A DNA stretch of 64,000 nucleotides. Origin: Apostichopus japonicus. Lineage: Eukaryota > Echinodermata > Holothuroidea > Aspidochirotida > Stichopodidae. Location: assembly GCF_037975245.1 (NCBI RefSeq), contig NC_092566.1, positions 7,110,001-7,174,000 on the forward strand, in the 5' to 3' direction. Positions within the stretch are counted from its first letter, which is position 1, and every line of letters begins with the position of its first letter. The translations under genes and the position numbers were made by a program. This document shows, piece after piece, positions 27,901 through 40,031 of this stretch. The notes beneath the pieces are model-generated. The model was not told the origin of the DNA. It searched no databases and was given only the letters and a program-made list of their open reading frames with translations.

Positions 27901-30026
27901 CTTATTTGTTCTTACAAACTCCGTCTTTCGCTCTATATACACATATATGTCATAAAACGTTATGTAAAGAAGAGGGTTGGAGCTATATTTAAATCACGGG
28001 CAAGCAAACCAGGTCATATTGCTTGTAGGCATGCACACGTATCCGTAACATGACGCCATCAAGACAACGAAACAGCAGAATGGCTGAGTCGTATGCAGCA
28101 GTGATTCACTGCTGCTGATACAACACACGCCATATGCACTACATATACTCATATCGGCTACTGACGCAATGAATAACATAAATGCAATCATGTAATCATT
28201 CTGTCATAAACATCGCGTTTTAAATTTCTCTTCTGATGTTTGATGACAGCATTGCATGATTTAGTTGTTTCAAACCAGTTACGAAAGGTATGTGTGTGGG
28301 TGGGGGAAGGGGCGGTTACGTTTGATGAATTTGGTGGGGGAAGGGGGAGGAAAGGGCTCGAGGGAGTATAAATTAGAGATGACGATTTACTGCATTATAC
28401 TAGGTCAATGTTATGTTTTATGTTACTTCATGTGCATATTTAATCCATGTTGCGTCTTGAGTAAATTATATAGGTGAGATATGTGTACATTAGGCACAAT
28501 AACCCGCTACTGTAAGGTTGAGAGCCTGGCCTTGTAAAGTCGCTTTCGTTTCGGCGTATTCCATAAAGAACATATTTAAAACGTACACTAAACCATTTGT
28601 GTGTATATGGACTAACCACTCGGATCCGATATTTTATACACGAGAGGTGTGACCCTGGGGTCACTGAAGCCGACTCCCATGTAGGAGTCTGGTCCATCAC
28701 CCCCTCCCCCCCCCCCTCGAGATGAGAACAATTAGACGTCAAGTGTTATCTTGTGATGCAGACACTATAAAGTAGGTCAATAAATCGGTATATGCCCAAG
28801 TTTGTGCTAATGAGTACTTTTGGATTTTCTCAGAGGGGAGATAGATCCCCAGGACGGATTAGCATCATACCCTCCCCACTGAACAAGAACGTTGGTTGAG
28901 CCCCTGATAATACCGCAGTTTAATACAACAATGCATTACGACAATGCAATATATACTATAAAGTGCAAATCCTACAATGTATAACAATACCACAATGATT
29001 AGATTACTGTGTGATATCATAATTTAAAATACGACAGTGTAACTGGATCTATATATAGTTGAATACGATACTATACAATATATTACTACAGTAAACCAAT
29101 AATACAATATCATGTTAATAATGTTACCCTAACAATTATAGATCTCACCTGTCAGGGCTGCACATGCATGCAGCGACCACACACTTCTAAAAAAAAAATT
29201 AAAAAAAAGTTCTCTGAAAGAATTAGTTCAGAGTTCACAGTGGGCTAATAAACGTGTCTTTGTGATTCATTATTCCTGTTTGCCTTGTGGGATTAAATCC
29301 CCCCCTTCATCCTCTCAGTAGCTCTGTCCTACATAATCTTATTCCCCCAGGGGGTGTTGTGGACATCAAAAACACAAAAGCAGCAAAGGAAGAAAAAATT
29401 AGAGACAAAAAGATTCCCCTGGAAAACAACGTATTCAACTTATTTTATATTAGACGATCCGCATTTCGGTTTTTTTTTTTAATTTTTTTTTTAAGCTTTC
29501 CTCAGTGGTTGCTTTAGTCTCATATATGCTAAGTTCCCTCAATGATTGACTGCTGTTCCCTTAATCCGACCCGCCGGCTTAGGTTCGTTCCATGTAAATC
29601 CATCTTCATCTCATTTCCAACGTCATACTTTATATTTGCGGTTGAATCGAGGATTATGAAGTGGCGACTCCTTTCCGTTTAGATTTTAGTAGTATCCATA
29701 CAACCAATGTTTGTAACCACAGTTAGTCTTTAATAAATAAATATATCTGAATAATAAATAAATAATTATTATTGACGTTTTGTTAAGATTATAGAAAGTC
29801 TGCAAAACAGTAATGTCCAGGTTTCAAGGTTTTACAAGGGTAGTACATCTCATCAAAAACGTAGTTTTCAGATTTCAGACGTTTTGTCAAAATGGGTAAA
29901 GCAAGTGAACAACAATGTAATTTTCAGTTTATGGACATTCTGTGTTCTAAACGGTAGTTTTCAGTTTTTTTGGCAGTTATATACCGTTAGTATACATCAA
30001 AACTGATTTTCAGAGTTTTGACGTTT
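27901..30026. other. Intergenic DNA, no gene recognised
   Basis: Contains G-rich stretches (28296-28356), a C tract (about 28696-28716), and a sequence ending TTGAGCCCCTGATAATA near 28911 that resembles a single hAT-type end. From about 29820 TTTCAG...TTTTGACGTTTT-like words recur loosely. No gene supported. Confidence 0.4.
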
Positions 30027-30194
30027 TCACGGCAAACGGTGGAAATTTCCACCGTTTTTGTGGGCACGTGCCACGCATGATATCCCTTCTAGATTCTCAG
30101 TACCCTTACTAGAATTAAACTGATCGGTAGCGCATGCATCGATTAAGGTTAAGTATGTGGTCAATAGTCCAAGAAATAGTAATCTTGATCCCAT
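30027..30194 (-). CDS. Speculative signal-peptide-like open frame (55 aa)
   Basis: Read on the minus strand, the ATG at 30194 opens with MGSRLLFLGLLTTYLTLIDA and then C-A, a good match to a secretory signal: a basic n-region, a hydrophobic core, and small residues at a possible cleavage site after ACA. A donor-like CTA|GTAAGG follows a few codons later, so it could be the first exon of a secreted peptide. Against this, the start is embedded in a longer frame with poor composition, another ATG overlaps it out of frame, and no partner exon is recognised. Chance is a real possibility. Confidence 0.15.
   Translation of the reverse strand: MGSRLLFLGLLTTYLTLIDACATDQFNSSKGTENLEGISCVARAHKNGGNFHRLP
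30034..30057. repeat. 24-bp perfect palindrome
   Basis: AAACGGTGGAAA is followed directly by its exact reverse complement, with no spacer. Confidence 0.97.
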
Positions 30195-31424
30195 ACCATC
30201 GCACCTGCGCAGTAGATCACGCAGTCCATGGCAGGGCGGTGACGTAACGTGTAAAAAAAAGGCCGAGTCTAATAGACGCAGCGAATGTCGTGGAGTCAAC
30301 CAGCAGCGTGAACATTCGGCGAAAGTGCAACAATAGCCATGACGTCGCGTGCATTCACTCTTCATATATAGTTCTATTGATTCAATAATATACGGTTCTA
30401 TCAGTTTGGCGTGCGCAGGATCTGTACACCTGCACACAGTCTTGTGTGTAGTGCGGAGTTGCTCTTGTCTACTATCTATAGTTCACTTCTATACAGATGT
30501 ACAAAGACGTTTTTTTTGTGTGTACAGTGCATCGTTACACGGGCTGCAATCTAGAGGTAATCGTGTTTTAACTATTTGTATAGTAGTACTTATGCATATG
30601 TGTGTGTTCATTAAGCACTCGTTCAAAGGTATTCACATCATGTATAGCAACGGTCGAATGATTTCGTGTTTAATGACTGAAAATAGTCGTATTTTCGACC
30701 CTTGTTCAACAAATTTTATACCATATTTTACGATCATTCCCTAACAGACAAAGACATATTCTGCCAAAAAAAAAAGATTCTTTATTACTTCATCTGTTTT
30801 TTTTTTCCATAGCTGTTTCCTTCCTTGAGAAGTCTTTTCACCCCCCCCCCCCCATTTTCCTTTCTTCGTTTTAATTTCAATAGACACTCTGCACTGGCAT
30901 ATGATACCGTTTTGCGTGTGACATTAGTCTCGATGTTGAGCGTAGTAAAAAACATGTGTTAAATACGTAAGAACGTAAAACCGAACAAGGCAAAAAGAAA
31001 AAAAGGAAGGAAAAAAAACCCCAGTCAAGTGCCCTTGACATAAAAATCTGGAGCAGGCCTAGCAAAAGGTAATCTGTTATGTCGTGATAGTGGCTTGTAA
31101 AACTATAGCGCAGCGAGTCCTTTGAGATGTTGACTGTTAGCAAGAACGATATGCTTGTAAAACACCTATGACGCAAACCTAGTTTTACCTTAATGAGAAA
31201 GTTAAGCGACTCTTTGTAATACGTGGTCAATGTTTGACCTCCTCCCTCACCTGCCCCCACCCACCCCACCCATGTTCCTTCCCCATCTCCATAGCTCCAG
31301 TATACAGTTTGGTATAATATTTTATCATCAACAGTCTTTATAAGTAACGGTACCATCACCATGTAAACAGTATGAGTTAAAAGTTCGTCGCGTTAAAACT
31401 ATACTGGATAAATACAATTTACTT

Positions 31425-31434
31425 CCGCCATCTT
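31425..31434 (-). promoter_or_regulatory. YY1-like site next to an ETS-like core
   Basis: The minus strand reads AAGATGGCGG followed by AAG, a match to the YY1 initiator word joined to a CGGAAG ETS core. Such composites often mark TATA-less metazoan start sites. No expression evidence is available. Confidence 0.25.
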
Positions 31435-32580
31435 CCGCGGAATCGATTTCGAAGTTCTATTGATTTCAGATATATGTGTCAAATTCCCTGGAAATAAAAA
31501 ACAGTGACGAAATGGTCTCCGACTTGAGTCGAATCTACGTCACACAAGTCACTTTTACTGTGTACTTAAATTTATTGAGCGACCAAGATCTCGTCTAAAA
31601 AGAGGTTCAGTTTTATAGGACTTAAAAAAAAGTCTGGAAAATGTGTTCTCGAAATGTCAAAGGTGTGACATTTCTTGGAAGATTTCTAAAAGAAGATAAG
31701 AGTATCTTTGAAAATAGCAATTGGTAAGAAAAGATCGCAGTCATTATTATTTTGTTTTAACAGAACTCGGTGGCGTATTTTTAGCTATTCTAAAACATGT
31801 CAATACACCAAAAAGACAACAACAACAAGTGCATCACTCCCATCTGTGCGAGCGAAAAAAAAAGTGTTGATTATATGTAAATAAATATAAAATAAATAAC
31901 GATCAAAACTTTACATAAGTGTATCTTACACATGCATAAATTTATCTGGATTCAGGTATTTGAAAATACAAATTCAAATAAACTGTATGACTGAAATTTG
32001 GATCTTTTTGCATCAACTACTTCCCAGTTGTTTTTTAAGTGTTTTTTGGTTCAATCTACAGTCTTAGATTGAAAATTATCATTTTTCTTACTAACAGAGA
32101 AATAACACAATGTTTGGCTTCACTGCATTTATTGGAAAAAAAAAGATATATGCAACATAATGTTTAGTTGGCAGTTACTGACTGCAACTTCACGTTATAT
32201 GTTCATCAAGAAGTCATCTACTAAAGATGAATTACAGACAAACTAGGGACGACCAATATGTCTGTCTTCTCTCTTGTTCGGTTTTATAGATTTATCGACT
32301 ACCGAAATGACTACCGACTAAAATCAAATGGCAGAATCTGTAACAGTTGATTAGCTTGTACAATGCAACCGCTTTCTTTTTAGGAGCTATGTAAAGCTTG
32401 ACTGAATTTATACAGTTAAACTTTAGCGTAACCTGCAGTAGATAGTTTCGTCTAACGTTATAGCCTAACGTGCAATGCAATATACCAGTCTTTACATATA
32501 GCTTGATATATCATCCACCTGTGAGGCCTTGTCTTTACTAGTCTTGTTAACATCACAGTGCATTAACTGCGTATCATTAG

Positions 32581-32602
32581 AATTTCTTCTTCTTCTTTAC
32601 AG
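32581..32602 (+). promoter_or_regulatory. 3' splice site before the receptor start codon
   Basis: A pyrimidine-rich run (TTTCTTCTTCTTCTTTACAG) ends in AG at 32601-32602, leaving a 32-base leader before ATG at 32635. This implies at least one upstream non-coding exon. Confidence 0.75.
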
Positions 32603-32634
32603 TTAAATTTTTCGAAACAGACCAATAATAAACA

Positions 32635-33342
32635 ATGGAAAACACATCTGTTGGTGGTGTAACCCCTACCATGGCAGCGAACTTTTCCCTATACGAGGAA
32701 CCTCCTTGGCTACAAGCGATGTTCATTGTGTCCTACGAATTGGTCAGCCTACTGGGTATCATAGGGAATGCTGTTGTATGCTACATTGTACTTGGACATG
32801 CACGCATGCGCACTGTGACCAATTACTTCATTGTGAACTTAGCAATCAGTGACCTTTCCATGGCGATCATGTGCGTAACTTTCACCATATATGCCACGTT
32901 GTATGGAAACTGGCCGTTTGGGAATATAATGTGTAAACTCGTCAATTATATACAGAATGTATCTGTTTCGGTCAGCATCTTCACACTTGTGGCGATCGGT
33001 TTGGACCGCTACGTCGCTATCATTTATCCACTCAAACCGCGCATGACCGGAAGTTTGACTTTGATGATCATACTGCTGACCTGGACGGTGTCATGCCTCT
33101 TTGCTCTACCGATGGCGGTATTTCCGACTACGATTGAGGAGGATGGTGTGCGTTATTGTACCGAAGGAAAATGGGAGTTTACGCATTTGTACTCGCTGTC
33201 CTGCATAGTGATACAATATTTAGCACCGTTGAGTGTGTTAGCCATCGTCTACCTTAGAATAAGCGTTCGAATATGGAGTCGACGTACACCAGGAGAAGGC
33301 GAAATTACAAGAGACAGAAAACTGAATGAATCAAAAAGAAAG
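32635..33342 (+). CDS. Luqin/RYamide-type neuropeptide receptor, exon 1 (TM1-TM5)
   Basis: Class A (rhodopsin-like) GPCR of the luqin/RYamide group; it should bind an amidated luqin/RYamide-type peptide at the cell surface and signal through a G protein. This exon encodes residues 1-236. Visible: N-glycosylation sequons at N3 and N16, TM1 with GN at 44-45, TM2 with NLAISD at 68-73, the WPFG turn at 93-96, C100 and C175 as the expected disulfide pair, DRY at 124-126 followed by a YPLKPRMT loop, W150 in TM4 and P198 in TM5. The third loop reads RIWSRRTPGE...TRD...SKRK, which closely follows the insect RYamide receptor pattern (RVWAKRPPGE...SKRK) and also resembles tachykinin receptors. ATG 32635 is chosen because it gives a normal N-terminus and follows a spliced leader. 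The donor is AAAG|GTGGGT at 33342, phase 0. Without splicing the frame adds 12 residues and stops. The luqin versus tachykinin call rests on recalled family patterns. Confidence 0.92.
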
Positions 33343-33529
33343 GTGGGTATCTTTCTTATCCTTCTTTCCTTTTTTGTTTAAAACTGTTCACAAAATGGTT
33401 TTTCTCCTGCAAAATGCCTGTGTAGAACATCAGTAAACAAATCTTAAAGGTCTAAGGGAGAAAAAAAGAAACCCTGTTAAGTAACAAACTGCTCTTTTCC
33501 TCCTGTACGTAAATCTGTCTTATTTTCAG

Positions 33530-33557
33530 CTGAAGCAGCTCCTGATAGGATCGAAAC
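33530..33557 (+). ncRNA. Degenerate hammerhead-like core, possible Penelope-element relic
   Basis: CTGAAGCAG, a TCCT-GAT-AGGA mini-hairpin, then TCGAAACGTC resemble the hammerhead layout CUGANGA - stem II - GAAAC. Hammerhead motifs of this kind are known in Penelope-like retroelements. Here the CUGANGA core carries an extra or changed C, stem II has a mismatch, and no closing stem III with a cleavage site is visible, so it is probably inactive. Confidence 0.2.
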
Positions 33558-33599
33558 GTCAGCCCTGTCACTTATACATCTTAAAGATAACACATTGCA

Positions 33600-36500
33600 G
33601 TTAGATTAGATGTGAGGGGACTTATTGTACGACTCATGTGATTACAAATGCTCAGTTTCATTAGCAGTAAGCACTTGATAAGGGACAAATGTTTTCACTA
33701 GCTAATATTTAAAAGTCATTTCCTATCTATTTTCTAATATGGTTGGTTGAGAACCGGGCTATCGTACCCTTACCCACATTTTCACCCCCCCCCCCAACAC
33801 CCACCGTCAACACTACTGGTTTGGTACATTCCTTTTTCAGATAGCTATCAAAATGCGCCATTTATGTGGTCGCAACCCGAATCGACCACTCACTATTTTT
33901 TATTTATTTTATTATATATTTATGTTTTGAGAACGTTAAGAAAAGTAAACATTAGATATGTTTGGAACACATTTGCTGCGTACTCAGCAAATTTTACCTA
34001 CATCAGATGACGTGTCAGGCAATTCTTTAAAAAAAAGTACTAAATCGATGTGGCTATAGTCATAGTGAACCTCCCATCCCCTCCCCACCCCCCCTCCCCA
34101 CCTTCCTTATTTCCCTTCCCTTCCAGCTGAAATTCCTCTCAACGTGTTGCTATATTTGCTAATTATTTTTTGACGTTGATTGAGTCAAACTAACGAATGT
34201 GTCCTAAAGTTCGCCGCAGGAAAATTTCCTTTTTTCTTTTTCCAATTAAATTACTTTTCCCTGAAACGTGATTTTGGAGTTGTGATCCAACTGTTGTAAA
34301 ACATTAGTTTTAATAATGTTTATGTCACTAAAGTAATTGCTTCGTTGTGATTTCTTCACACCCTCGTCTCTTCTTGATCTTACTCAAATTACTCTCTGAT
34401 ACATGACGATAGCTTCAACTTCAGATTCCCCTCGTATTTCTTTTGAAAGCTGCAAAATATCGAGAGAGTAAAGGGATAGAAAGAAAGAAAGAAAAGGAAG
34501 AAGATTGACTTATTTTATGTTCCCTTTCACCCATTTTTTTCCCCATAAAAGGGATCAAAGTTTGATTGTGAAACTTGAAAATACGTGTTCTTTGAATTGC
34601 CTACGACATTTTGAAAAGTGGCAATGGTCATTAGCAAATCAGGGAAGCGTGTCTGTTCGTTTTGCGCGCAATTTAAACAATTTCTCATGTTTTCTTTTAT
34701 AAGTTCCAATCAGGTTTGAAGGCCAGTCAAAGATAATATAATATTTCCCGACGTGATCAGGGGAGGAGTTGTCAAAAGGGAAAGTTATCATGAAATGGTG
34801 ACCTATTATACTATACTTTATATAAGCAAAAGTTGTTTTTTTGGCAGGGCGGTTGATGCACTAATAAACAGAGGGAGGCACTCACTATTAGGGGGGTGGG
34901 GGGTGAGGGGACACTGTTGATCCGTTGTCGTATTTATCTGGCATAAGGAGAGCAATAAGATTGGACAGACGCCCCCTTTCTCACTCTCTCGGGGTTCCTG
35001 ATTATAGTCAACATGGAAACCAAAATGACATTGGAAAAATAAAATATTTTCATAATTGAGGTAGAGGAGGAGGTTGCCAAACGCTCATTATTTGCGACAT
35101 TTCATAAGCCCAATTTTGCTGGAAAACCTAAACAAACTAACAAATTATTATAGCCGATATTTCTGTTTCTTTTTCATTTTTGTAAGTTTTTTTTTTTTTT
35201 TTTTGGGGGGGGGGTTGTTTACAAAGTGCCCTATCGGTGATAAATGAAACAAACTGCAATTAAAATGTGCCAATTTTTTGAAAAACATTCAAATACCACA
35301 ATTGGTGGTGCGGATTGCTCAGATGATCGTTTAGGAACGTTTTGAGCCTATCACTCTATTGTTTACTCCCACTGACCCATGAAGTATGCCTCCCCCGGGT
35401 TGGACCCTCTTACCCTGCAGCCCCTGTCTGATATTAATAAGAAGTGAGGTCGTGAATCCCTTATTAATTTAACAAAAATCGATATATCTGCTTAATCCTT
35501 TAACTTCACCGTATGCCTAGTATCTTTGTGTTTCTTTGTTGCAATGACTGAAGCAGTGACGTCACGACTGTGACGCCATTGCTTCTATTACGAAACGTTG
35601 CATGGTCGTGGTCCCTTAAAGCGTTTGGCAATAAACAAGGGATCTATTTTAGGGTTCCACTTTGAACTTTAAGAAACATAGCCTGTTATCAGTTTATATA
35701 GCAACAATAGATTTCATGCGGAAAATTGTTAAATTTCACGACAGACTGGTTATGGATTTTTTGTCTTGTTTTTTGTTTGTCTTAAATATTGATCAACTTT
35801 TCGAAAACTTGTTTCTTAATTGTTTTAATAAAACAATTGCGAGAGGCCTATTCGGTCGATGGCTTTACAGTGATTTCGTCAGATCTGCTTTTGTCTGATC
35901 AACATGAACGACTGGATTTTGCCACAAATAAACTATTTTAGCAAAACACTTGCCGGATGTTTGCTTTGTTTTTTTCAAAAATCCGAGATGAATCAGTCAC
36001 GTGATACGACAAATCACGTGACAGCTTCCAGACAGGACATTAAAAACAAGGATATCTTCCAAAGTGGAGCAAGATGTTTCCTTTATTGTTTGGGGGAGGG
36101 TGGGGGAGGGGGTGTTGTTCTTCATATATATCTCTCCCCTATACCAGTTAAAGTCGATGGTTTGAGCTTGTGTCTTATTAAATTCCCACAAAGTTTCTAA
36201 CTCGGTTCTGTATAACAAGCAATTCTATAAATCTGCTGACTCCACATGACCTTGAGAAGTTACCTGTGTCTCCATTTTAGAATGCTCGGGAGAATCAGTC
36301 CCCCCCCCCCCCCAAGTAGCAGTTTAATGGCAATCCCTTATGAAGAATGACAGTCATTACTCCACGGGATTCTCTCAAATTGGCATATTGATATCTAAGG
36401 ATAGGTTTCAACCTATGGTCATGCCTGCCAAGAACTTCTTTAAACCTGATTCATTACCCCCCCCCCCCTCCTCCTTCAAGAAAGAAAAAGAAAATACGAA

Positions 36501-36900
36501 GTGTGAATTTCTCTCTCAAGAGAAATTCCCGTGTTATCTTTTATAGATTTTGATTGCAAAGAATATCAAACCTTAGATAAATCTAGTATGCTATCTTCCC
36601 ACACCCAATACGGAGTCCAATTAGCAGCTCTAACGATATAAAAACGTCGCATCTGTATATAGCGAGTTCCACTTATACCGGTATTCAATGTATATCGTTA
36701 TGCTTTATGCAAAGTACGGTGATGCTATCTATAATCCTAAATACGTTGTTATTCATGATAAAGACCACGTGGCACCACAAATTATGATTCAGAGTAGATA
36801 TTTGATTGCTTACTTTAGTCAAATATCTCGCGATCCTTAACCTAGTGATGCTTTCGGAGAATGATATTACGTCACTGATCACAACAGCCTCTATTCATAA
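33600..36900. other. Intronic DNA, no gene recognised
   Basis: AT-rich, with C tracts at about 33786, 36301 and 36459, G-rich patches at about 34890-34910 and 36090-36115, and long T runs (about 35188-35204). The open frames inside show no family features. Confidence 0.45.
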
Positions 36901-36909
36901 CGTTTGATA

Positions 36910-37110
36910 TTGCTTTGTTCTGTTCCTTTCGGTTCCGGTTTGTTTTGGTTTATATTTTCTTGTCTGGTATTGTTTCGTATCTTGTCTTGCTTTGGTTCGT
37001 CTTGTTTTGTCTTTTTTTTCTGGTCTTGTCTTGTGTCTTGTCTTGTGTTGCTTTGCTTCATTTCGAATCGTTTTTGTTTTGTTTTCTTTGGCTCTGTTTT
37101 GTTCTACATT
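36910..37110. repeat. Degenerate TTGTC/TTGTT-type minisatellite
   Basis: About 200 bp in which CTTGT, TTGTC, TTGTTC and TTTGG words recur with heavy variation on a T/G-rich strand that is almost free of A. This keeps two phenylalanine/leucine-rich frames open on the plus strand. It is not a membrane protein. Confidence 0.7.
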
Positions 37111-38283
37111 TTCGTCAGGCTTCCGAATTTAGGCAAACAGGAAACTCCCACTCGAAAGAAACAACCCGTAGCCTTAAACTCATTTCTTCCTAACCTTAGA
37201 GACATTCGTCTTTCAACAAAAGGCATCTAGGTTGTCAGATGATGGAATGACGAAGGATCGAACGCTTCGTGCGATTCGTCAACCTCTTGCGAAGGAAATC
37301 AATTAGATTTATTGGCACCGATGGATCCTCTGAGGGCTGTCCACAGCAGACGCTCATCCGTTCCTATCTGGAACAGGATAATTAGTGAAAACGCGTCATA
37401 CACGGCTTCGCGATAGCGTGTAGGAGGGTGGGCCCATTCAGGATCATGTCATGTCGTCACAGAGAATGTGATAACAAGATACGAATGGATCTCGATACAC
37501 GAAAAGTTCCATTGATCGTACATCGAAATTGACCTAATAAATAAACGGAAACGTTTTTTTTTATACTCCTTTTTAGTCAAGTATTTACGTAAAGATGCTG
37601 GACATTGACCTTCTTTAACTTGTTAGTTTAAAATGTTAAATGTTGTAATACCTGAAGTGGTCAACTCGAGGGTTAAAACGGAAGAGGTTCATTGGAGGAA
37701 CAGTTCTTTTGTTTTAACGTTATAGCCTGATATGTTGTGAAGTATTACGTTTACTCACGGAGTGCGTGGTATCCAAAATGTTCGCTCTCGGGAAATCTTC
37801 CATAAAGCAAGGCAAACACGGTCCTACTAATGACCGCCGGGGATCGCAGGTGACCGCCGGAATGATCACCGGCAAAACTGTTTGACGAAAGTTAGCCGTG
37901 TGCGACGTTTACTGACAATCGTACTTTCTTCCAATTATTCCATCACCTTACCATCCTGCCCCTCCCCTGCCCCTCCCCCCTACACCACATTCACAGGATT
38001 GACACGTTGAAAAAATGTGATCGTTTCATCCATTTCATTGAATTCGAATCTTATCGTATCTATACATAAGCTAACTCTTACTAACCACGGAATTTTAATA
38101 GGCCTAGTACTAAATATTTTCCTTAATGCCATTAATTTTCTTTCAAATTTCGCTTTTTCTTTAAAAAAAAAAGATTCCCGCAGCCAGTCAAGAATTGAAC
38201 ACATTTTACTTGAATAATTCAAAGTTCCCAGAATTCGTAATGAAAATGCTCTGTAAGTTATGGAATCGTTTACTCAAAACATA
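37111..38283. other. Intronic DNA, no feature seen
   Basis: Contains a small direct repeat of TGACCGCCGG at about 37830 and 37850 and a C-rich patch near 37960-37980. Nothing else supported. Confidence 0.4.
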
Positions 38284-39365
<1,082 letters not shown>

Positions 39366-39380
39366 GCTAATATACTTTTT

Positions 39381-39567
39381 AAGAAAAAGTCGCCCAGGAA
39401 AGAACCTGGGCACGAAAACCAAACTACCGAACGACTGATCCGCTCTTAACCCCAGTCCCCTTGCATCGGGACTATGACTGTGTGATCATCGTCGGGTGTG
39501 CATCACCATTCCCCTCGAAAGGGAACAGATACTACACATGATCTTAGCCACAAGGTCGAGAAGCGAT
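39381..39567 (-). mobile_element. U2 snRNA-headed SINE-like unit, 3' monomer
   Basis: On the minus strand the first ~46 bases match U2 snRNA nt 1-46 with about three differences (ATCGCTTCTCG...TGGCTAAGATCATG then TGTAGTATCTGTTC), keeping the branch-site recognition word GTAGTA. After CTGTTC the similarity to U2 stops: there is no Sm-site region or stem-loop III/IV. A ~140-base unrelated body follows, ending in the hairpin GCCCAGG-TTCTTT-CCTGGGC and then GACTTTTTCTTAAAAA. A fused head plus foreign body is the layout of snRNA-headed SINEs, known from crocodilians as SINEU. It is not a functional U2 gene. Confidence 0.8.
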
Positions 39568-39584
39568 GAATTTGCTTTTTCTTT

Positions 39585-39775
39585 TAAGGAAAAGTCGCCC
39601 AGGAAAGAACCTGGCCACGAAAACCAAACTACCAAGCGACTGATCCGCTCTCAACCCCAGTCCCCTTGCATCGGAACTGTGACTGTGTGATCGTCGTCAG
39701 GGGGGCATCACCATTCCCCTCGAAAGGGAACATATACTATACTACACATGATCTTAGCCAAAGGGCCGAGAAGCT
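39585..39775 (-). mobile_element. U2 snRNA-headed SINE-like unit, 5' monomer
   Basis: The second copy shares the whole layout: U2-like head (GCTTCTCGGCCCTTTGGCTA...TGTAGTAT), the same body, the same terminal hairpin with one change, and GACTTTTCCTTAAAAG. It lacks the first bases of U2 and carries a 5-bp AGTAT duplication in the head. Both copies share the same non-U2 base (ATCATG where U2 has ATCAAG), so they descend from one family master. It lies 17 bp upstream, in the minus-strand sense, of the other monomer. GCTAATAT occurs at both outer borders of the pair (39366-39373 and 39773-39780) but not between them, so the pair probably inserted as one dimer. Confidence 0.8.
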
Positions 39776-40017
39776 AATATTGTATGTCAAAGGTTAAAAC
39801 ATCTTAGAGCAACGCCTCTTCAAATTTAATAGTTGGGTGACTTTAAAGCAGCTTTCACTTTGTGTCGCTCTGAGCAAGCCTTTGCAATATTCACATATAA
39901 TAATATCGAACCCACCTAATGAAACTATAACTAAGATATACATATACAAACCGTTTTTAGCTACACCTTATACCGATGGCATCACTGCTGTCTTTAAGTC
40001 CTTTATCTGCTATATCC

Positions 40018-40031
40018 GTTACCATGGTAAC
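40018..40031. promoter_or_regulatory. Perfect X-box-like palindrome
   Basis: GTTACC-AT-GGTAAC is a perfect palindrome matching the RFX X-box consensus (GTNRCC, 0-3 bases, RGYAAC). Similar but imperfect words occur at about 40249 (ATTACCATAGAAAC), 42237 (CACCATGGAAAC) and 51805. Function is unproven. Confidence 0.35.

Larger units (their letters stand above)
30195..32602. other. Region upstream of the receptor coding exon
   Basis: The receptor leader is spliced at 32602, so this stretch is either its first intron or upstream DNA. I see a C tract at about 30841-30854, a YY1/ETS-like CCGCCATCTTCCG at 31425, and a donor-like CTAGAG|GTAATC near 30555. No start exon can be assigned from sequence alone. 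The minus-strand open frame at 30877-31362 has no recognisable motif and was not called. Confidence 0.4.

Noticed and set aside
36904-37230. Phe/Leu/Val-rich membrane protein
   Set aside because: Produced by a T/G-rich degenerate minisatellite; two overlapping frames are both open.
39381-39775. Functional U2 snRNA gene pair
   Set aside because: Only the first ~46 nt match U2. The Sm-site region and the 3' stem-loops are replaced by an unrelated body, and a target duplication flanks the pair.
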